Shown here one piece after another: positions 1 to 8,221 of a DNA stretch of 55,790 nucleotides (within the stretch, counting starts at the first letter, position 1; each line of letters opens with the position of its first letter). Both the position numbers and the translations under genes were made by a program. The DNA is taken from positions 1 to 55,790 of the forward strand of contig JAQURM010000012.1 in the NCBI GenBank assembly GCA_028715605.1, read 5' to 3'. The notes under the pieces were generated by a model. The model did not search any database, was not told where the DNA came from, and worked only from the letters and a program-made list of their open reading frames with translations. Source of the stretch: Desulfovibrionales bacterium. Lineage in GTDB: Bacteria; Desulfobacterota; QYQD01.

Positions 1-295
1 GATATTGAATTTGGGCAAATTCTTTTTCTTCTTAACAGGAGGATTCTTTTTGGGGTAGATAGATAATTATTTTTTTCTATGCCACCATTGAGGGTATGAT
101 CTCTCGATCGCCCTATATATAACGTTGTTTCTCAGAATGCAAAAGTCGGTGAATTCAAGTTGCAAGTGTACCACTTGATGTCTGCCAGAACACTTCATGT
201 GGAGACCGGTAGTTGAGGCACTTTCTTGGTCTATGATTAAGCTTTTTTACTGCAAATGCAAGATCTTCTTCAGTGATCTTTCGTAAACTGGGAAA
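1..295. other. Left-edge stretch, no gene recognised
   Basis: AT-rich DNA between the window edge and the DUF188 gene. No reading frame with family resemblance was seen on either strand. A short motif near 158-176 faintly resembles 41455-41475 but is too short to interpret. Confidence 0.5.
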
Positions 296-760
296 CTAAA
301 GGACATCCCCATTCGCGCGTCCTTTTGCAAAAAATTTATCCAATTGATTGGCGAAAGCCTGCCGGTCTTTGAGGTTAAACGTGGCGGGGCCACCCGTGTT
401 GGCGCCTTGGCTGCGCAACTGATCCATGAGATTCCGCACCGCAAGGCGGTGTTTGATCGTTTCCTCGGTATAGAAGTCGCCTCTCGGATCCAGGGCCACG
501 GCGCCCTTGCTGACCACCCGGTCGGCCAGCGGAATATCGGCGGTCACCACGAGATCGCCCGCTTCCACCAGCTCGGCAATCTTATCATCCGCGGCATCCG
601 GGCCGCCGGGCACGTTGATGCCGCTGATATTGGAAGCGGCCGGAACCTGCAGATTCAGATTGGAAACCATAATCAGCGGAACCTTGACCCTGGCAACCGC
701 CCGGTAGAGTATTTCCTTAATGGCTCTGGGACAGGCATCCGCGTCGACATATAAGCGCAT
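296..760 (-). CDS. YaiI/YqxD family (DUF188) protein
   Basis: This 154-residue protein belongs to the DUF188 (YaiI/YqxD) family, a PIN-like fold of unproven biochemical role. The N-terminus MRLYVDADACP is the family hallmark, with an acidic pair expected in a metal-dependent nuclease-like site. Further acidic clusters follow (VTADIPLADR, near residues 72-81) together with the family's usual GPATF segment near the C-terminus. The open frame continues 27 codons upstream, but the start at 760 puts the conserved VDADACP at the N-terminus as in relatives and has an AGGGAG-like ribosome site upstream. It stands alone on the minus strand. Family assignment is firm; function is not known. Confidence 0.88.
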   Translation of the reverse strand: MRLYVDADACPRAIKEILYRAVARVKVPLIMVSNLNLQVPAASNISGINVPGGPDAADDKIAELVEAGDLVVTADIPLADRVVSKGAVALDPRGDFYTEETIKHRLAVRNLMDQLRSQGANTGGPATFNLKDRQAFANQLDKFFAKGRANGDVL

Positions 761-926
761 GAACCGGCGGCACTCCCTTTCCTCCGAATAGGCATGGGTT
801 AGACACATATATATAACCCATACGAACCTCAAGTAAACCAATTATTACCGGTTAAAAAGCGAAGATTGTCAACGGAGATCAATTTGGATAAGATATTGGG
901 GACAATCCTAAGCTTATAAGTTACTA

Positions 927-1625
927 TCAATACTGCGCGCCAAGAGCTGACAAGGCCTGTTCGGCCAGGTCGCTTACCCGGCGGACGGTAAGCTCATCAT
1001 CCAGATAAAGAGCGATTTCGGCATTATCTGCCAGAAGACCTTCGAGCAGTGGGCGGGCCGTTTCCGCCCGAAGCAGACCCATAGTCCATACGGCCAGTCC
1101 CCTGACCGTGTCATCTTTGGATTCCAGGTAAGGCAGGAGGTGGGGGATGCAATCCTGTATCAAGTCCGGCCTTGCCTGGGCCAGCCTCCCTAACGCCCAG
1201 ACGGCGCCGCGTTGCAGTAATTCATGCTCCAGGAAATTTCCGTCCGGCCTGACATAGGATACCAGCATATGGGCATATTCCCTGGCCGGACCGTCGTGGC
1301 GGGCCATAATCTCGGCCATGGCCTCGGGTGCGCCCCATCCGATGCCCCCGGATTCGTCGTTCAAACTCCACATTAGACGCCGCATTATGACGCGGGCCCC
1401 TTCCATATCTCTTGCGGCCATGCGGGCTACAACCACCCCCATGGCTGTAACGGCGTGCCATCTCACGGCCGGGTCAGTGGCGGACAGGAAGGAAAAGAGA
1501 GGGTTTATCACCTGGCGGGCCGGCAACCGGCAGAGTTCAACAAGCGCCGGGTTAATATCGGTAGAGGCGAGGAGTTCCATAAGCCGACGCTTGAGATCTC
1601 TGCCTTTTTGTTTTGTAGTATCCAC
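927..1625 (-). CDS. HEAT-repeat protein, DVU0298-like
   Basis: A 232-residue all-helical protein with HEAT-like repeats, for example VRWHAVTAMG, LLQRGAVWALGRLAQ and VRGLAVWTMGLL, spaced about 35-40 residues apart. This composition matches the DVU0298 family found in sulfate reducers and relatives. HEAT proteins act as binding scaffolds, and no catalytic residues are apparent. There is no signal peptide, so it is likely cytoplasmic. It is monocistronic on the minus strand between the DUF188 gene and rubredoxin. The family call rests on recalled resemblance and repeat pattern; the partner is unknown. Confidence 0.75.
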   Translation of the reverse strand: MDTTKQKGRDLKRRLMELLASTDINPALVELCRLPARQVINPLFSFLSATDPAVRWHAVTAMGVVVARMAARDMEGARVIMRRLMWSLNDESGGIGWGAPEAMAEIMARHDGPAREYAHMLVSYVRPDGNFLEHELLQRGAVWALGRLAQARPDLIQDCIPHLLPYLESKDDTVRGLAVWTMGLLRAETARPLLEGLLADNAEIALYLDDELTVRRVSDLAEQALSALGAQY

Positions 1626-1948
1626 AGCGCTCCCTCAGGTTAACACTTATTCATAACTAATGCGGCAACGTAACACTTTAGGCGTTTGAAACCGTCCTAC
1701 ATTCAGAAAAGGCTATTAATCTGGAACTCATGAACTCATGAAAGAACAGAGCAACTAGGAGCCGAACTGCTGAAAATCAATTTTCCAAAATACTTTCCTG
1801 ATTTTCTGAGTTCCTGATTCAAACGTCTTTCTGAATTCTTTCAAGCCCTCTCCTTCCTGATTCCCTGATTTGATATGCTTCCTTGCACTTGTTATCATGC
1901 ATTTTCAAAATGCTGAATTGTTAAGTGGCAACAAGTGAGTAGTATTGC
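1626..1948. other. Intergenic stretch with short degenerate repeats
   Basis: No gene seen. It holds a lone terminus of the 162-bp GTAACACTTTAG element at 1670-1691 and loose direct repeats of TTCCTGATT around 1796-1870. These look like remnants of mobile or repeat DNA. Confidence 0.5.
1670..1691 (+). repeat. Solo terminus of the 162-bp MITE-like element
   Basis: GTAACACTTTAGG followed by GTTTGAAA matches the left end of the elements at 17661, 36570 and 46249. No matching right end is found within the next few hundred bases, so this is a fragment or a chance match. Confidence 0.45.
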
Positions 1949-2107
1949 CTACTGTTTTTTAAACTGGTCCTTTGCAGCCCCGCAGACCGGGCAGGTCCAG
2001 TCATCGGGGAGGTCTTCAAACCGGGTGCCGGGCGCTATTCCGTTATCCGGGTCTCCGATGTCCGGGTCATACACATAGCCGCAGACTGTGCATTCATACT
2101 TATCCAT
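1949..2107 (-). CDS. Rubredoxin
   Basis: A 52-residue rubredoxin, too short to be picked up by a typical open-frame cut-off but unambiguous. It starts [15 protein letters not shown] and carries the second CPVCGAAK knuckle, so the four iron ligands are Cys6, Cys9, Cys39 and Cys42. Length and ligand spacing are exactly those of one-domain rubredoxins. An AAAGGAGG ribosome site lies about 9 bases before the ATG. Rubredoxins are cytoplasmic one-electron carriers, in anaerobes often feeding superoxide reductase or rubredoxin:oxygen oxidoreductase. No such partner is adjacent here; copA lies upstream on the same strand behind a repeat-filled spacer. Confidence 0.96.
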   Translation of the reverse strand: MDKYECTVCGYVYDPDIGDPDNGIAPGTRFEDLPDDWTCPVCGAAKDQFKKQ

Positions 2108-2129
2108 AGCCGTAAGCCTCCTTTAAAAC

Positions 2130-2292
2130 TGATTAGGACGCAGATTTTCGCTGATACCCGCAGATGTCATTCCTGCCCCCCATAAACAATCTTATGGATT
2201 CCCATTTCCCGATCAGGTCGAGGATAGGTTTCGCGGGAATGACAAAAACGGCAATATAACATCTGCGTAAATCTGCGTTCATCTGCGTCCAA
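2130..2292. repeat. Inverted CGCAGAT repeat between copA and rubredoxin
   Basis: The left part reads GGACGCAGATTTTCGCTGAT...CGCAGATG. The right part, at 2259-2290, reads CATCTGCGTAAATCTGCG...CATCTGCGTCC, a long imperfect inverted repeat around a spacer. Such CGCAGAT palindromes are common in spacers of this lineage. The right arm encodes the last residues and the stop codon of copA. Confidence 0.7.
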
Positions 2293-4570
2293 AATAGGAA
2301 CGCATCCATAATCTCCTCAGGCGCAGAGAGTTCCCCACTACGGAGACCGAGCTCATGGCCATGGCCGCCGCCGCAAACACAGGATTCAAGAGTATTCCAA
2401 AGAAGGGATACAATATCCCGGCTGCGATGGGGATCCCGAGGCTATTGTAGAAAAATGCCCAGAAGAGGTTCTGTTTGATTACCTTCATGGTCTGGGATGA
2501 CAGCTTGATGGCCGTGGGCACCAGCCGCAGGTCGTCAGTGATGAGCGTGATGTCGCTGGCCTCTATAGCCACATCCGTCCCGGCGCCGATGGCAATCCCG
2601 ATGTCTGCTGTAGTCAGGGCCGGGGCATCGTTGATGCCGTCTCCAACCATGGCCACTACCTGGCCTTGCTCCTGCAAACGCCGTATCTCTCTGGCTTTGT
2701 CGGCAGGCAGTATCTCGGCCATAACCTGATCGATGCCCACGGCCCGGCCTATGGCGCGGGCGGTCTTCTCATTATCTCCGGTAATCATGGCCACATGCAG
2801 CCCCATACGCTTAAGGGCCGAAACCGTATCCCGGGCAGATTCCCTGGGGACATCGGAAAGGGCAATAAGGCCGGCCGCTGTTTCTTCTTCGACCACGAAA
2901 ACACAGGTCTTTCCTTCGCCAGCGAGCCTTTTGGCGTTCTGATCCAAACCTTGCATCGCTACTTGCTCTTTCTCCATGAGCCGAAGGTTCCCAAGGGATA
3001 CATTCTTGCCGTTAAAGGTGGCTTTAGCCCCGAGACCGGAGAGGGCCTCGAAGTCATGGACAGGGTAGGGGGACACCTCTTCCCGCCGGCCTCTTTCCAC
3101 GATGGCCTGGGCGAGCGGATGTTCGGAGAGGGCCTCAATGGATACCGCGATCCTGAGAACGTCTTTTGGTTGCAGGCCCCCTGCCGGTAGTATATCCGTG
3201 ACCTCCGGCTCTCCCTTGGTCAATGTCCCTGTCTTGTCAAAGACAATCGTTGTAAGCTTGTACGCCTTTTCCAGGCTTTCACCGCCTTTGAACAGGATGC
3301 CGTTTTCAGCCCCTAAGCCGGTTCCCACCATGACCGCCGTGGGTGTAGCCAGGCCCATGGCACAGGGGCAGGCAATGATCAGGACGGATACAAAATTCAG
3401 GAGGGCGCGGCTAAGGATCGGTTCCGGGACAAGAAAGTACCAGATAATAAAGGTGATCACGGCTATAGTGAATACCACCGGGACAAAGACAGACGCCACC
3501 TTATCTGCGAATCGCTGGATGGGCGCTTTAGAACCCTGGGCCTCTTCGACCAATCGGATGATCTGGGCCAGGGCAGTCTCCGCGCCCACTTTAACGGCTT
3601 TGAAGGTGAAACTCCCGCTCTTGTTCAACGTGCCGGCAAATACTTCGCTCCCGGCCTGCTTGGTCACAGGCAGGCTTTCTCCGGTAAGCATGGATTCGTC
3701 TACCCCGGAGGCCCCGGAGATAACCATGCCGTCCGTGGCGATCTTTTCTCCCGGCCGCACCAGGACAATATCCTCTTTCACGAGGGCCTCAATAGGGATG
3801 TCCATCTCCTTGTCATCCCGGATAACACGGGCCGTCCTTGGCTTAAGCCCCATCAGCTTCTTTATAGCGGCAGAAGTCTTTCCTTTGGCCCGGGCTTCCA
3901 GAAAGCGGCCCAGGATAACCAGAGTAATAATCATGGCTGCGCCGTCAAAATAGATATGTGGCGCGATACCGGCACGCGTAAAAAAATCAGGCCAGAAGGT
4001 AGCCACGGCAGAATAGAGGTAGGCGGATAGGGTGCCCACGGCCACCAGGGTATTCATATCCGTTGTTTTTTGTCTGGCGGCCTTGAGGGCGCCCACATAA
4101 AAGCGGCTCCCTACCCAGAACATCACCGGCGTGGCAAGGATAAGGAGAGAAAAGAGCATGGTCTGTCTGGGAATGGATTGAAGGAATGGGAACCAATGTT
4201 GCATGGAACCCGCATGGATAAGGATGCTGAGAACCACGCCCACGTATAATTTTACTTTAAGTTCTTTTATCTCTTTTTTTCGGGCCGCCTCGGCCGGGTC
4301 TCCAGATATCTCACCCAGGACACCTAAGAACTCGTATCCTGTGTCAGAGAGTATTTTTCTTAGTTCTTCTACTCCGGACCATTCCGGGCTGTGGGTTAAG
4401 GTAGCCCGTGCTGTGGCCAGGTTTACATTGGCTTCTGTGACGCCATGGGCTGATTTCAAGGCTGATTCTACACGCCGTACGCAGGCGGCGCAGGTCATGC
4501 CGCCCACAGAAATAGTGGTCTTTTCGTCGCCGCTCTTGTCTTTGGTATGGACCATGACCTGGTCAGCCAA
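2279..4570 (-). CDS. copA: Copper-exporting P1B-type ATPase CopA
   Basis: A 763-residue P1B-ATPase that exports Cu(I) across the inner membrane using ATP. In order it has one N-terminal heavy-metal-associated domain (GMTCAACV near residues 24-31), an MA/MB helix pair, the TGES actuator loop, the CPC transmembrane copper site (near residue 400, [12 protein letters not shown]), the phosphorylated Asp in [11 protein letters not shown] (near 444), the SEHPLA motif of the nucleotide-binding domain, and the [10 protein letters not shown] hinge. This set defines P1B-1 copper pumps. It follows copZ with an 8-base overlap, so the two are translated as one operon. The last three residues (GRR) and the stop are encoded by a dispersed CGCAGAT repeat, so the native C-terminus may have been altered. 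Confidence 0.97.
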   Translation of the reverse strand: MADQVMVHTKDKSGDEKTTISVGGMTCAACVRRVESALKSAHGVTEANVNLATARATLTHSPEWSGVEELRKILSDTGYEFLGVLGEISGDPAEAARKKEIKELKVKLYVGVVLSILIHAGSMQHWFPFLQSIPRQTMLFSLLILATPVMFWVGSRFYVGALKAARQKTTDMNTLVAVGTLSAYLYSAVATFWPDFFTRAGIAPHIYFDGAAMIITLVILGRFLEARAKGKTSAAIKKLMGLKPRTARVIRDDKEMDIPIEALVKEDIVLVRPGEKIATDGMVISGASGVDESMLTGESLPVTKQAGSEVFAGTLNKSGSFTFKAVKVGAETALAQIIRLVEEAQGSKAPIQRFADKVASVFVPVVFTIAVITFIIWYFLVPEPILSRALLNFVSVLIIACPCAMGLATPTAVMVGTGLGAENGILFKGGESLEKAYKLTTIVFDKTGTLTKGEPEVTDILPAGGLQPKDVLRIAVSIEALSEHPLAQAIVERGRREEVSPYPVHDFEALSGLGAKATFNGKNVSLGNLRLMEKEQVAMQGLDQNAKRLAGEGKTCVFVVEEETAAGLIALSDVPRESARDTVSALKRMGLHVAMITGDNEKTARAIGRAVGIDQVMAEILPADKAREIRRLQEQGQVVAMVGDGINDAPALTTADIGIAIGAGTDVAIEASDITLITDDLRLVPTAIKLSSQTMKVIKQNLFWAFFYNSLGIPIAAGILYPFFGILLNPVFAAAAMAMSSVSVVGNSLRLRRLWMRSYFGRR

Positions 4571-4760
4571 CCTCGTACCCTGCTTTTTTTATCTGCTCTT
4601 TGATCATGCTTACGTCGACTGGTTTCTCTTCAATAAAAGTAGCTTCACCCTTAGCCAGATCGACTTTGACATTCTTAATGCCTTCGATGCTGTTCAATAC
4701 CTTGGATACAGCTCTTACACAGTGATCGCAGGACATGCCTTTTATCTTGATCGTGGTCAT
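4563..4760 (-). CDS. copZ: Copper chaperone CopZ (HMA domain)
   Basis: A 65-residue single heavy-metal-associated domain. It begins [18 protein letters not shown], with the Cu(I)-binding pair Cys11 and Cys14 in GMSCDHC and the usual beta-alpha-beta-beta-alpha-beta length, ending KKAGYEVG. It binds Cu(I) in the cytoplasm and hands it to CopA, whose frame overlaps the copZ stop by 8 bases. A GGAGGAG ribosome site lies just upstream of the ATG. A relative binding another soft metal is possible, but the copA neighbour favours copper. Confidence 0.95.
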   Translation of the reverse strand: MTTIKIKGMSCDHCVRAVSKVLNSIEGIKNVKVDLAKGEATFIEEKPVDVSMIKEQIKKAGYEVG

Positions 4761-5005
4761 AATCTCGTCTCCTCCTGCATCTATATAGATAAAACCGTTT
4801 AATACCTGTAAGGTCGGGTGGTACCGGTTCGCATTGGCGTTGCCACCTTTTCGAAAGCCAACACCAAGGTCTGTTGCCTTAGATTTTTGAGCCTTTAATT
4901 TAATCTTAAAGCAAGCTTGTGCCTTTTTTCAACTCCTTTCCTGTTTTTTCCACCCCATCACTTCTAAATGACAACAAGAAGATGTCCCCGTGTGGACTTC
5001 AGATA
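4761..5005. other. Divergent spacer between copZ and the first cytochrome
   Basis: No gene seen. It must hold the copZA promoter on the minus strand. Reading that strand, a segment near 4820-4850 folds as GGTGG...CCACC, and ACCTTACAGGT (4807-4817) is a near-palindrome in the promoter zone. Neither matches a copper-sensor operator that I can name with confidence. Confidence 0.4.
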
Positions 5006-5089
5006 TTAAAAAGAGGTGGAAAAACATTTACCTGCAAAAGGAAATGATTTTCCACTGAGTTGGTATTTTGGTTCTCTTTTTCTATTGTC

Positions 5090-5118
5090 TTGACGCTCCT
5101 TCGCTATCCCGGTAAAAA
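5090..5118 (+). promoter_or_regulatory. Possible promoter of cytochrome copy 1
   Basis: TTGACG at 5090 is followed after 17 bases by TAAAAA at 5113. This would give a 5' leader of about 300 bases. The -10 box is weak, so this is a candidate only. The same sequence is present before copy 2. Confidence 0.35.
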
Positions 5119-5273
5119 TATAACCATCGGATATAACGGATATTTTTCTTTTTTAAGATTATTCCGCAGGTTACGGCACAGGTTTTGCTTTTGTCTAGCC
5201 AGACAGGATAGAAAAGAATGGCCTCGGCTCATAAATTAAAGAGTTAGCCCGAACATGCCGATAAACACAATAA

Positions 5274-5301
5274 GCCAGAGTGCGGAAATTTGGTCTCTGG
5301 C
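5274..5301 (+). promoter_or_regulatory. Hairpin in the cytochrome 5' leader
   Basis: GCCAGAG at 5274-5280 and CTCTGGC at 5295-5301 form a perfect 7-bp stem with a 14-base loop inside the long leader. No T-run follows, so it is not a simple terminator. The identical hairpin sits at 19102-19129. Confidence 0.4.
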
Positions 5302-5427
5302 CAGTGTATTTTGCCCAATTTTACTAGACAATGAAACTTACATGTGCTACGAGAACAAAAGAAAAAATTCTGCCATTAAAAGTTGGGTATGGAAATTTAG
5401 TTCCAGCTCCGCTTGGAGGTATGAAAA

Positions 5428-6570
5428 ATGGTAGGTAATCCAGCACCGCAGGCTACTTTAAGAATACCCCTTCAGGGGATAAATATATCGTCACTGTCAG
5501 CTACGCTGGCGTTGGTTGTTTTCTTGATATTGTCTATTCCGGTGACTGCTATTGCCGCAGTCACCGGCCCCTGTGTCAACTGCCACACTATGCACAACAG
5601 TCAGGGTGGGGCAGCCATGGCTACATATGGGGGTGAAACAGGCCCTAATTCTTTGCTTACTCGCGGAAGCTGTATAGGTTGCCATGCCCAAGGCACCGCT
5701 AGCAAGATTGTAACTATAGGTGGTAGCGATATTCCCCAGATTTATCACACGGATGGGTCCGGGGATTTGGCTGGTGGAAATTTTAAGTATCTTGATACAG
5801 ATGATAACAGGGGGCATAATGTCAGTGATTTCGGCAACCCCGATGGCACCTTGAATAGTGCGCCAGGTCATCATTCTACTACTGAGCCCACAACAAATAC
5901 ACTTACCTGTGCCGGACATAACGGCTGCCATGGTTATCGCAGATTTAACTACGGGAGTGGTTTGTCCACGTTAAAAGGTGCTCATCATGGGAATGTGGAT
6001 GGCAAGTGCGACTCTGCCACTACTGTAGCAAACTCATACCGGTTCCTATACAATGTTAAGGGCTTTGAAAACATGGGAGCAAATAAGTATCAGAACCTGA
6101 ATGCCACTGATCATAATGAATATTTTGGCACAACCAGCCCGGGGGAGACCGGGTGCCTTGACTGTCATGACATGGCCGATGACATGAAAATAAAGTCTCC
6201 TAATAACACAATAAGCGGTTTTTGCTCTACCTGCCATTACAATTTTCATAAGTTAAGCGGGATAGGGGGTAGCACCACGGGGCCCTTCACGAGACATCCA
6301 ACTGATGTTGTTTTACCTGACGATGTTGCTAAAGAATACAAGGACTATACAACTTACAGTGTAGAAGCCCCAGTTGGCAGGACAACAGTCCCTGATGCAC
6401 CAAGTGGTACCGTCACGCCGGGAACAGATGTTGTCACCTGTCTTTCCTGCCACGCCGCCCATGCCACGAATTACCCTGACATGCTAAGGTGGGACTACAC
6501 AACTATGATTGCAGGCGGGGGATCTAATACTACCGGATGCTTCACCTGCCACACGCAGAAGGACGACTGA
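5428..6570 (+). CDS. OmcS-like secreted multiheme cytochrome c, copy 1
   Basis: A 380-residue exported cytochrome. After a signal peptide (hydrophobic stretch about residues 22-44, AIAA before VTGPC) it has six CxxCH heme sites at residues 49, 82, 243, 266, 338 and 371, plus one CX5CH site (CAGHNGCH, 161-168), so up to seven hemes. Shared signatures with Geobacter OmcS, a filament-forming cytochrome, are CxxCHTMHNSxGGA at the first heme, GHN, the YRRF after the third heme, a YR(F/I)L...G segment, RHP, CLSCHxAHA, and a last CxxCH within a few residues of the C-terminus. The start is fixed by GGAGG 8 bases before the ATG. It is convergent with the MetE-like gene. The nanowire role is inferred from these motifs. 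Confidence 0.9.
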   Translation: MVGNPAPQATLRIPLQGINISSLSATLALVVFLILSIPVTAIAAVTGPCVNCHTMHNSQGGAAMATYGGETGPNSLLTRGSCIGCHAQGTASKIVTIGGSDIPQIYHTDGSGDLAGGNFKYLDTDDNRGHNVSDFGNPDGTLNSAPGHHSTTEPTTNTLTCAGHNGCHGYRRFNYGSGLSTLKGAHHGNVDGKCDSATTVANSYRFLYNVKGFENMGANKYQNLNATDHNEYFGTTSPGETGCLDCHDMADDMKIKSPNNTISGFCSTCHYNFHKLSGIGGSTTGPFTRHPTDVVLPDDVAKEYKDYTTYSVEAPVGRTTVPDAPSGTVTPGTDVVTCLSCHAAHATNYPDMLRWDYTTMIAGGGSNTTGCFTCHTQKDD

Positions 6571-6596
6571 TCTACCTTATTTTCCTGGACAGGTCT

Positions 6597-7619
6597 TTAT
6601 CTTCTGTATTTTTCACGAAGCCTCTGGGATAATGCGCGGATCGTTGCAAAGGCCTTTTCCACTGTTTTTTCCACATCCGGGTTGACAAGACAGCAGGTAG
6701 CCGGGGAGAGCATACTCCTGGACAGAAGAAATTCGCGGTCGATACCGGCCTTAACGAGGGCAGTCCATAATTCAGCGAGGCGTGCCTCAAGCGAATCAAG
6801 GCCCTCTTTTTCAAACGGTTCGACATTAGTCGGCACCATCCCCCAGACAATGACCCCGCCGCGTTCCAGGAACTTACGGATAGACCGGGCATAAGACACA
6901 AAGACTTCTCCGTTGGAGTAGGTGTCCAGAGACAACACGTCCATATCCAGCCCTAATAAGAAGTCCCAATCCGGGTTGCCGCAAAGATGCACGCCACGGG
7001 GTCTTTCCATCATGGAGAAAAAGGTCTCCATATCTTTTTTTGCCGCCACATCTCCGTAGCCGGCCATACCGCTGAATATAAACTGTAGCCCCGGCTCGTC
7101 CACAAACATGAAGGCATTGGCATTTAATTTTTTGAGGCGGTTCAACTGGGCGTTTATCCGCCTGGCCAGTATCTCAAGCATAAGCGGGCGGATGGTGTCG
7201 TTAAACAGAATAGGGCGGTTGTCCTGATCCAGTACGTTTAACCCGAAACTGATAGGGCCTTCGAGTTGCCCCCGTATGGCCGGACGATCTGACAGATCCA
7301 TGGCCAGGAAACGGCTATAGACCTGTGAATAGGTGTCGCTGATATCGAAATATCCCGGCTCATTGAAATGGGCTATGGCCCCCTCAAACTCACTTACAAA
7401 TTTTTCCATAGAAAAACGGAGGGTGCGCCTTTCCAGATCAAGCACGATACCCGGGAAGTGCTCCGAGGCCTGGACGTACATGTCTTCATAGTAGCTCAGG
7501 CGGGGAAGTTGAGGCCAGAAGGGCACGTCTAAAGACAGGGCCATCTGAAGGGCCCGGTCCACATCCTTATGCGGCATGACCGCCATAGCAGTAGTGAGCA
7601 GGTTACCGGGGATAGGCAC
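6597..7619 (-). CDS. MetE-like (cobalamin-independent methionine synthase / UroD superfamily) protein
   Basis: A 340-residue TIM-barrel protein of the superfamily uniting uroporphyrinogen decarboxylase and the MetE catalytic domain. It lacks the N-terminal half of full MetE (about 750 residues). The zinc-site pattern of MetE is recognisable: His211 and Cys213 in HLCGNPDW, an acidic residue in DVLSLDT, and Cys309/Cys310 in LSPATCCLVNPD. This suggests a zinc-dependent thiol methyltransferase. Whether it makes methionine or serves a corrinoid-linked methyl transfer is unknown. Its start overlaps the peroxiredoxin gene by 17 bases, so they are co-transcribed. A decayed copy of its 3' end follows the second cytochrome. 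Confidence 0.8.
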   Translation of the reverse strand: MPIPGNLLTTAMAVMPHKDVDRALQMALSLDVPFWPQLPRLSYYEDMYVQASEHFPGIVLDLERRTLRFSMEKFVSEFEGAIAHFNEPGYFDISDTYSQVYSRFLAMDLSDRPAIRGQLEGPISFGLNVLDQDNRPILFNDTIRPLMLEILARRINAQLNRLKKLNANAFMFVDEPGLQFIFSGMAGYGDVAAKKDMETFFSMMERPRGVHLCGNPDWDFLLGLDMDVLSLDTYSNGEVFVSYARSIRKFLERGGVIVWGMVPTNVEPFEKEGLDSLEARLAELWTALVKAGIDREFLLSRSMLSPATCCLVNPDVEKTVEKAFATIRALSQRLREKYRR

Positions 7620-8220
7620 GGTTTAGTTTTTCCATCTCCTGGATAAGGACCCCGAGGTCCGGCCTTTGATTGATATCATGTACGTCTATATAACGAATGG
7701 CGCCTTTTTTATCGATTATAAATAAGGCCCTTTCCGAGACCCCGTCAGAACGCAGCACACCATAACTGTTTGCTACTGCTCCATGGGGCCAGAAATCAGA
7801 AAGGACCGGGAACCATAGCTCCCCCATCTGTCTGGTCCAGGCATAGAGCGTAGGTATATTGTCTACGGTAATCCCTATAATTACGGCATCGTTTTGGTCA
7901 AAAATATCCTTTACGATGCTGTACCCGGGCCACTGATCTGAACAGACCGGCGTCCAGGCAGCAGGAACGAATGAGATGACCACGTGCTTTTTCCCCCGGT
8001 AATGGCTAAGTGATACCTTTCCTCCGGAGACGGCCGGCAGGGTAAAGTCAGGGGCAGGGTCGCCCACCTTGAGTTTGGGCACGCTGTCCCGCGGCTTTAA
8101 GTCTCCGACCTGGTAAATATTCTCCCTGTACACATCTGAGAGCCCGTAGGCCGGCGAGATAAACGAAAATAGGGTAAATCCAATTACGAGTATGAACCAG
8201 GTTCCTTTTTTACCGGACAT
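7603..8220 (-). CDS. Exported one-Cys peroxiredoxin (AhpC/TSA family)
   Basis: A 205-residue thioredoxin-fold peroxidase. An N-terminal hydrophobic segment (residues 7-25, ending near AYG) predicts export to the periplasm. The peroxiredoxin core starts at VGDPAPDFTLP, and the peroxidatic cysteine is Cys93 in PAAWTPVC, the canonical PxxxTxxC active site. It is the only cysteine in the protein, so recycling needs an external thiol partner; the TlpA-like protein encoded 2 bases upstream is a candidate. It likely removes peroxides outside the inner membrane. Confidence 0.88.
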   Translation of the reverse strand: MSGKKGTWFILVIGFTLFSFISPAYGLSDVYRENIYQVGDLKPRDSVPKLKVGDPAPDFTLPAVSGGKVSLSHYRGKKHVVISFVPAAWTPVCSDQWPGYSIVKDIFDQNDAVIIGITVDNIPTLYAWTRQMGELWFPVLSDFWPHGAVANSYGVLRSDGVSERALFIIDKKGAIRYIDVHDINQRPDLGVLIQEMEKLNRAYPR

Positions 8221-8221
8221 A

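Larger units (their letters stand above)
5006..6601 (+). repeat. Direct repeat, copy 1 (cytochrome locus)
   Basis: The counterpart is 18833-20430, offset by 13,828 bases. By direct comparison, bases 5046-6551 are identical to 18874-20379 (1,506 bp, covering the 5' leader and nearly the whole gene). Outside this core the similarity continues but at lower identity: the first mismatch upstream is at 5045, and the first downstream are two synonymous changes in the last codons (CAC/CAT and GAC/GAT). Diverged similarity then runs on into the MetE-like gene. Confidence 0.95.

Noticed and set aside
5119-5420. Possible c-di-GMP (GEMM) riboswitch in the cytochrome leader
   Set aside because: GEMM switches precede some Geobacter cytochromes, so I looked for one. 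The conserved core and tetraloop-receptor elements are not present in this leader.
5497-5931. 144-codon minus-strand frame inside the cytochrome (also at 19325-19759)
   Set aside because: It is antisense to a clear multiheme cytochrome, lacks a ribosome site, and its low-complexity composition is a shadow of the heme-gene codons. It is repeated only because the DNA is repeated.
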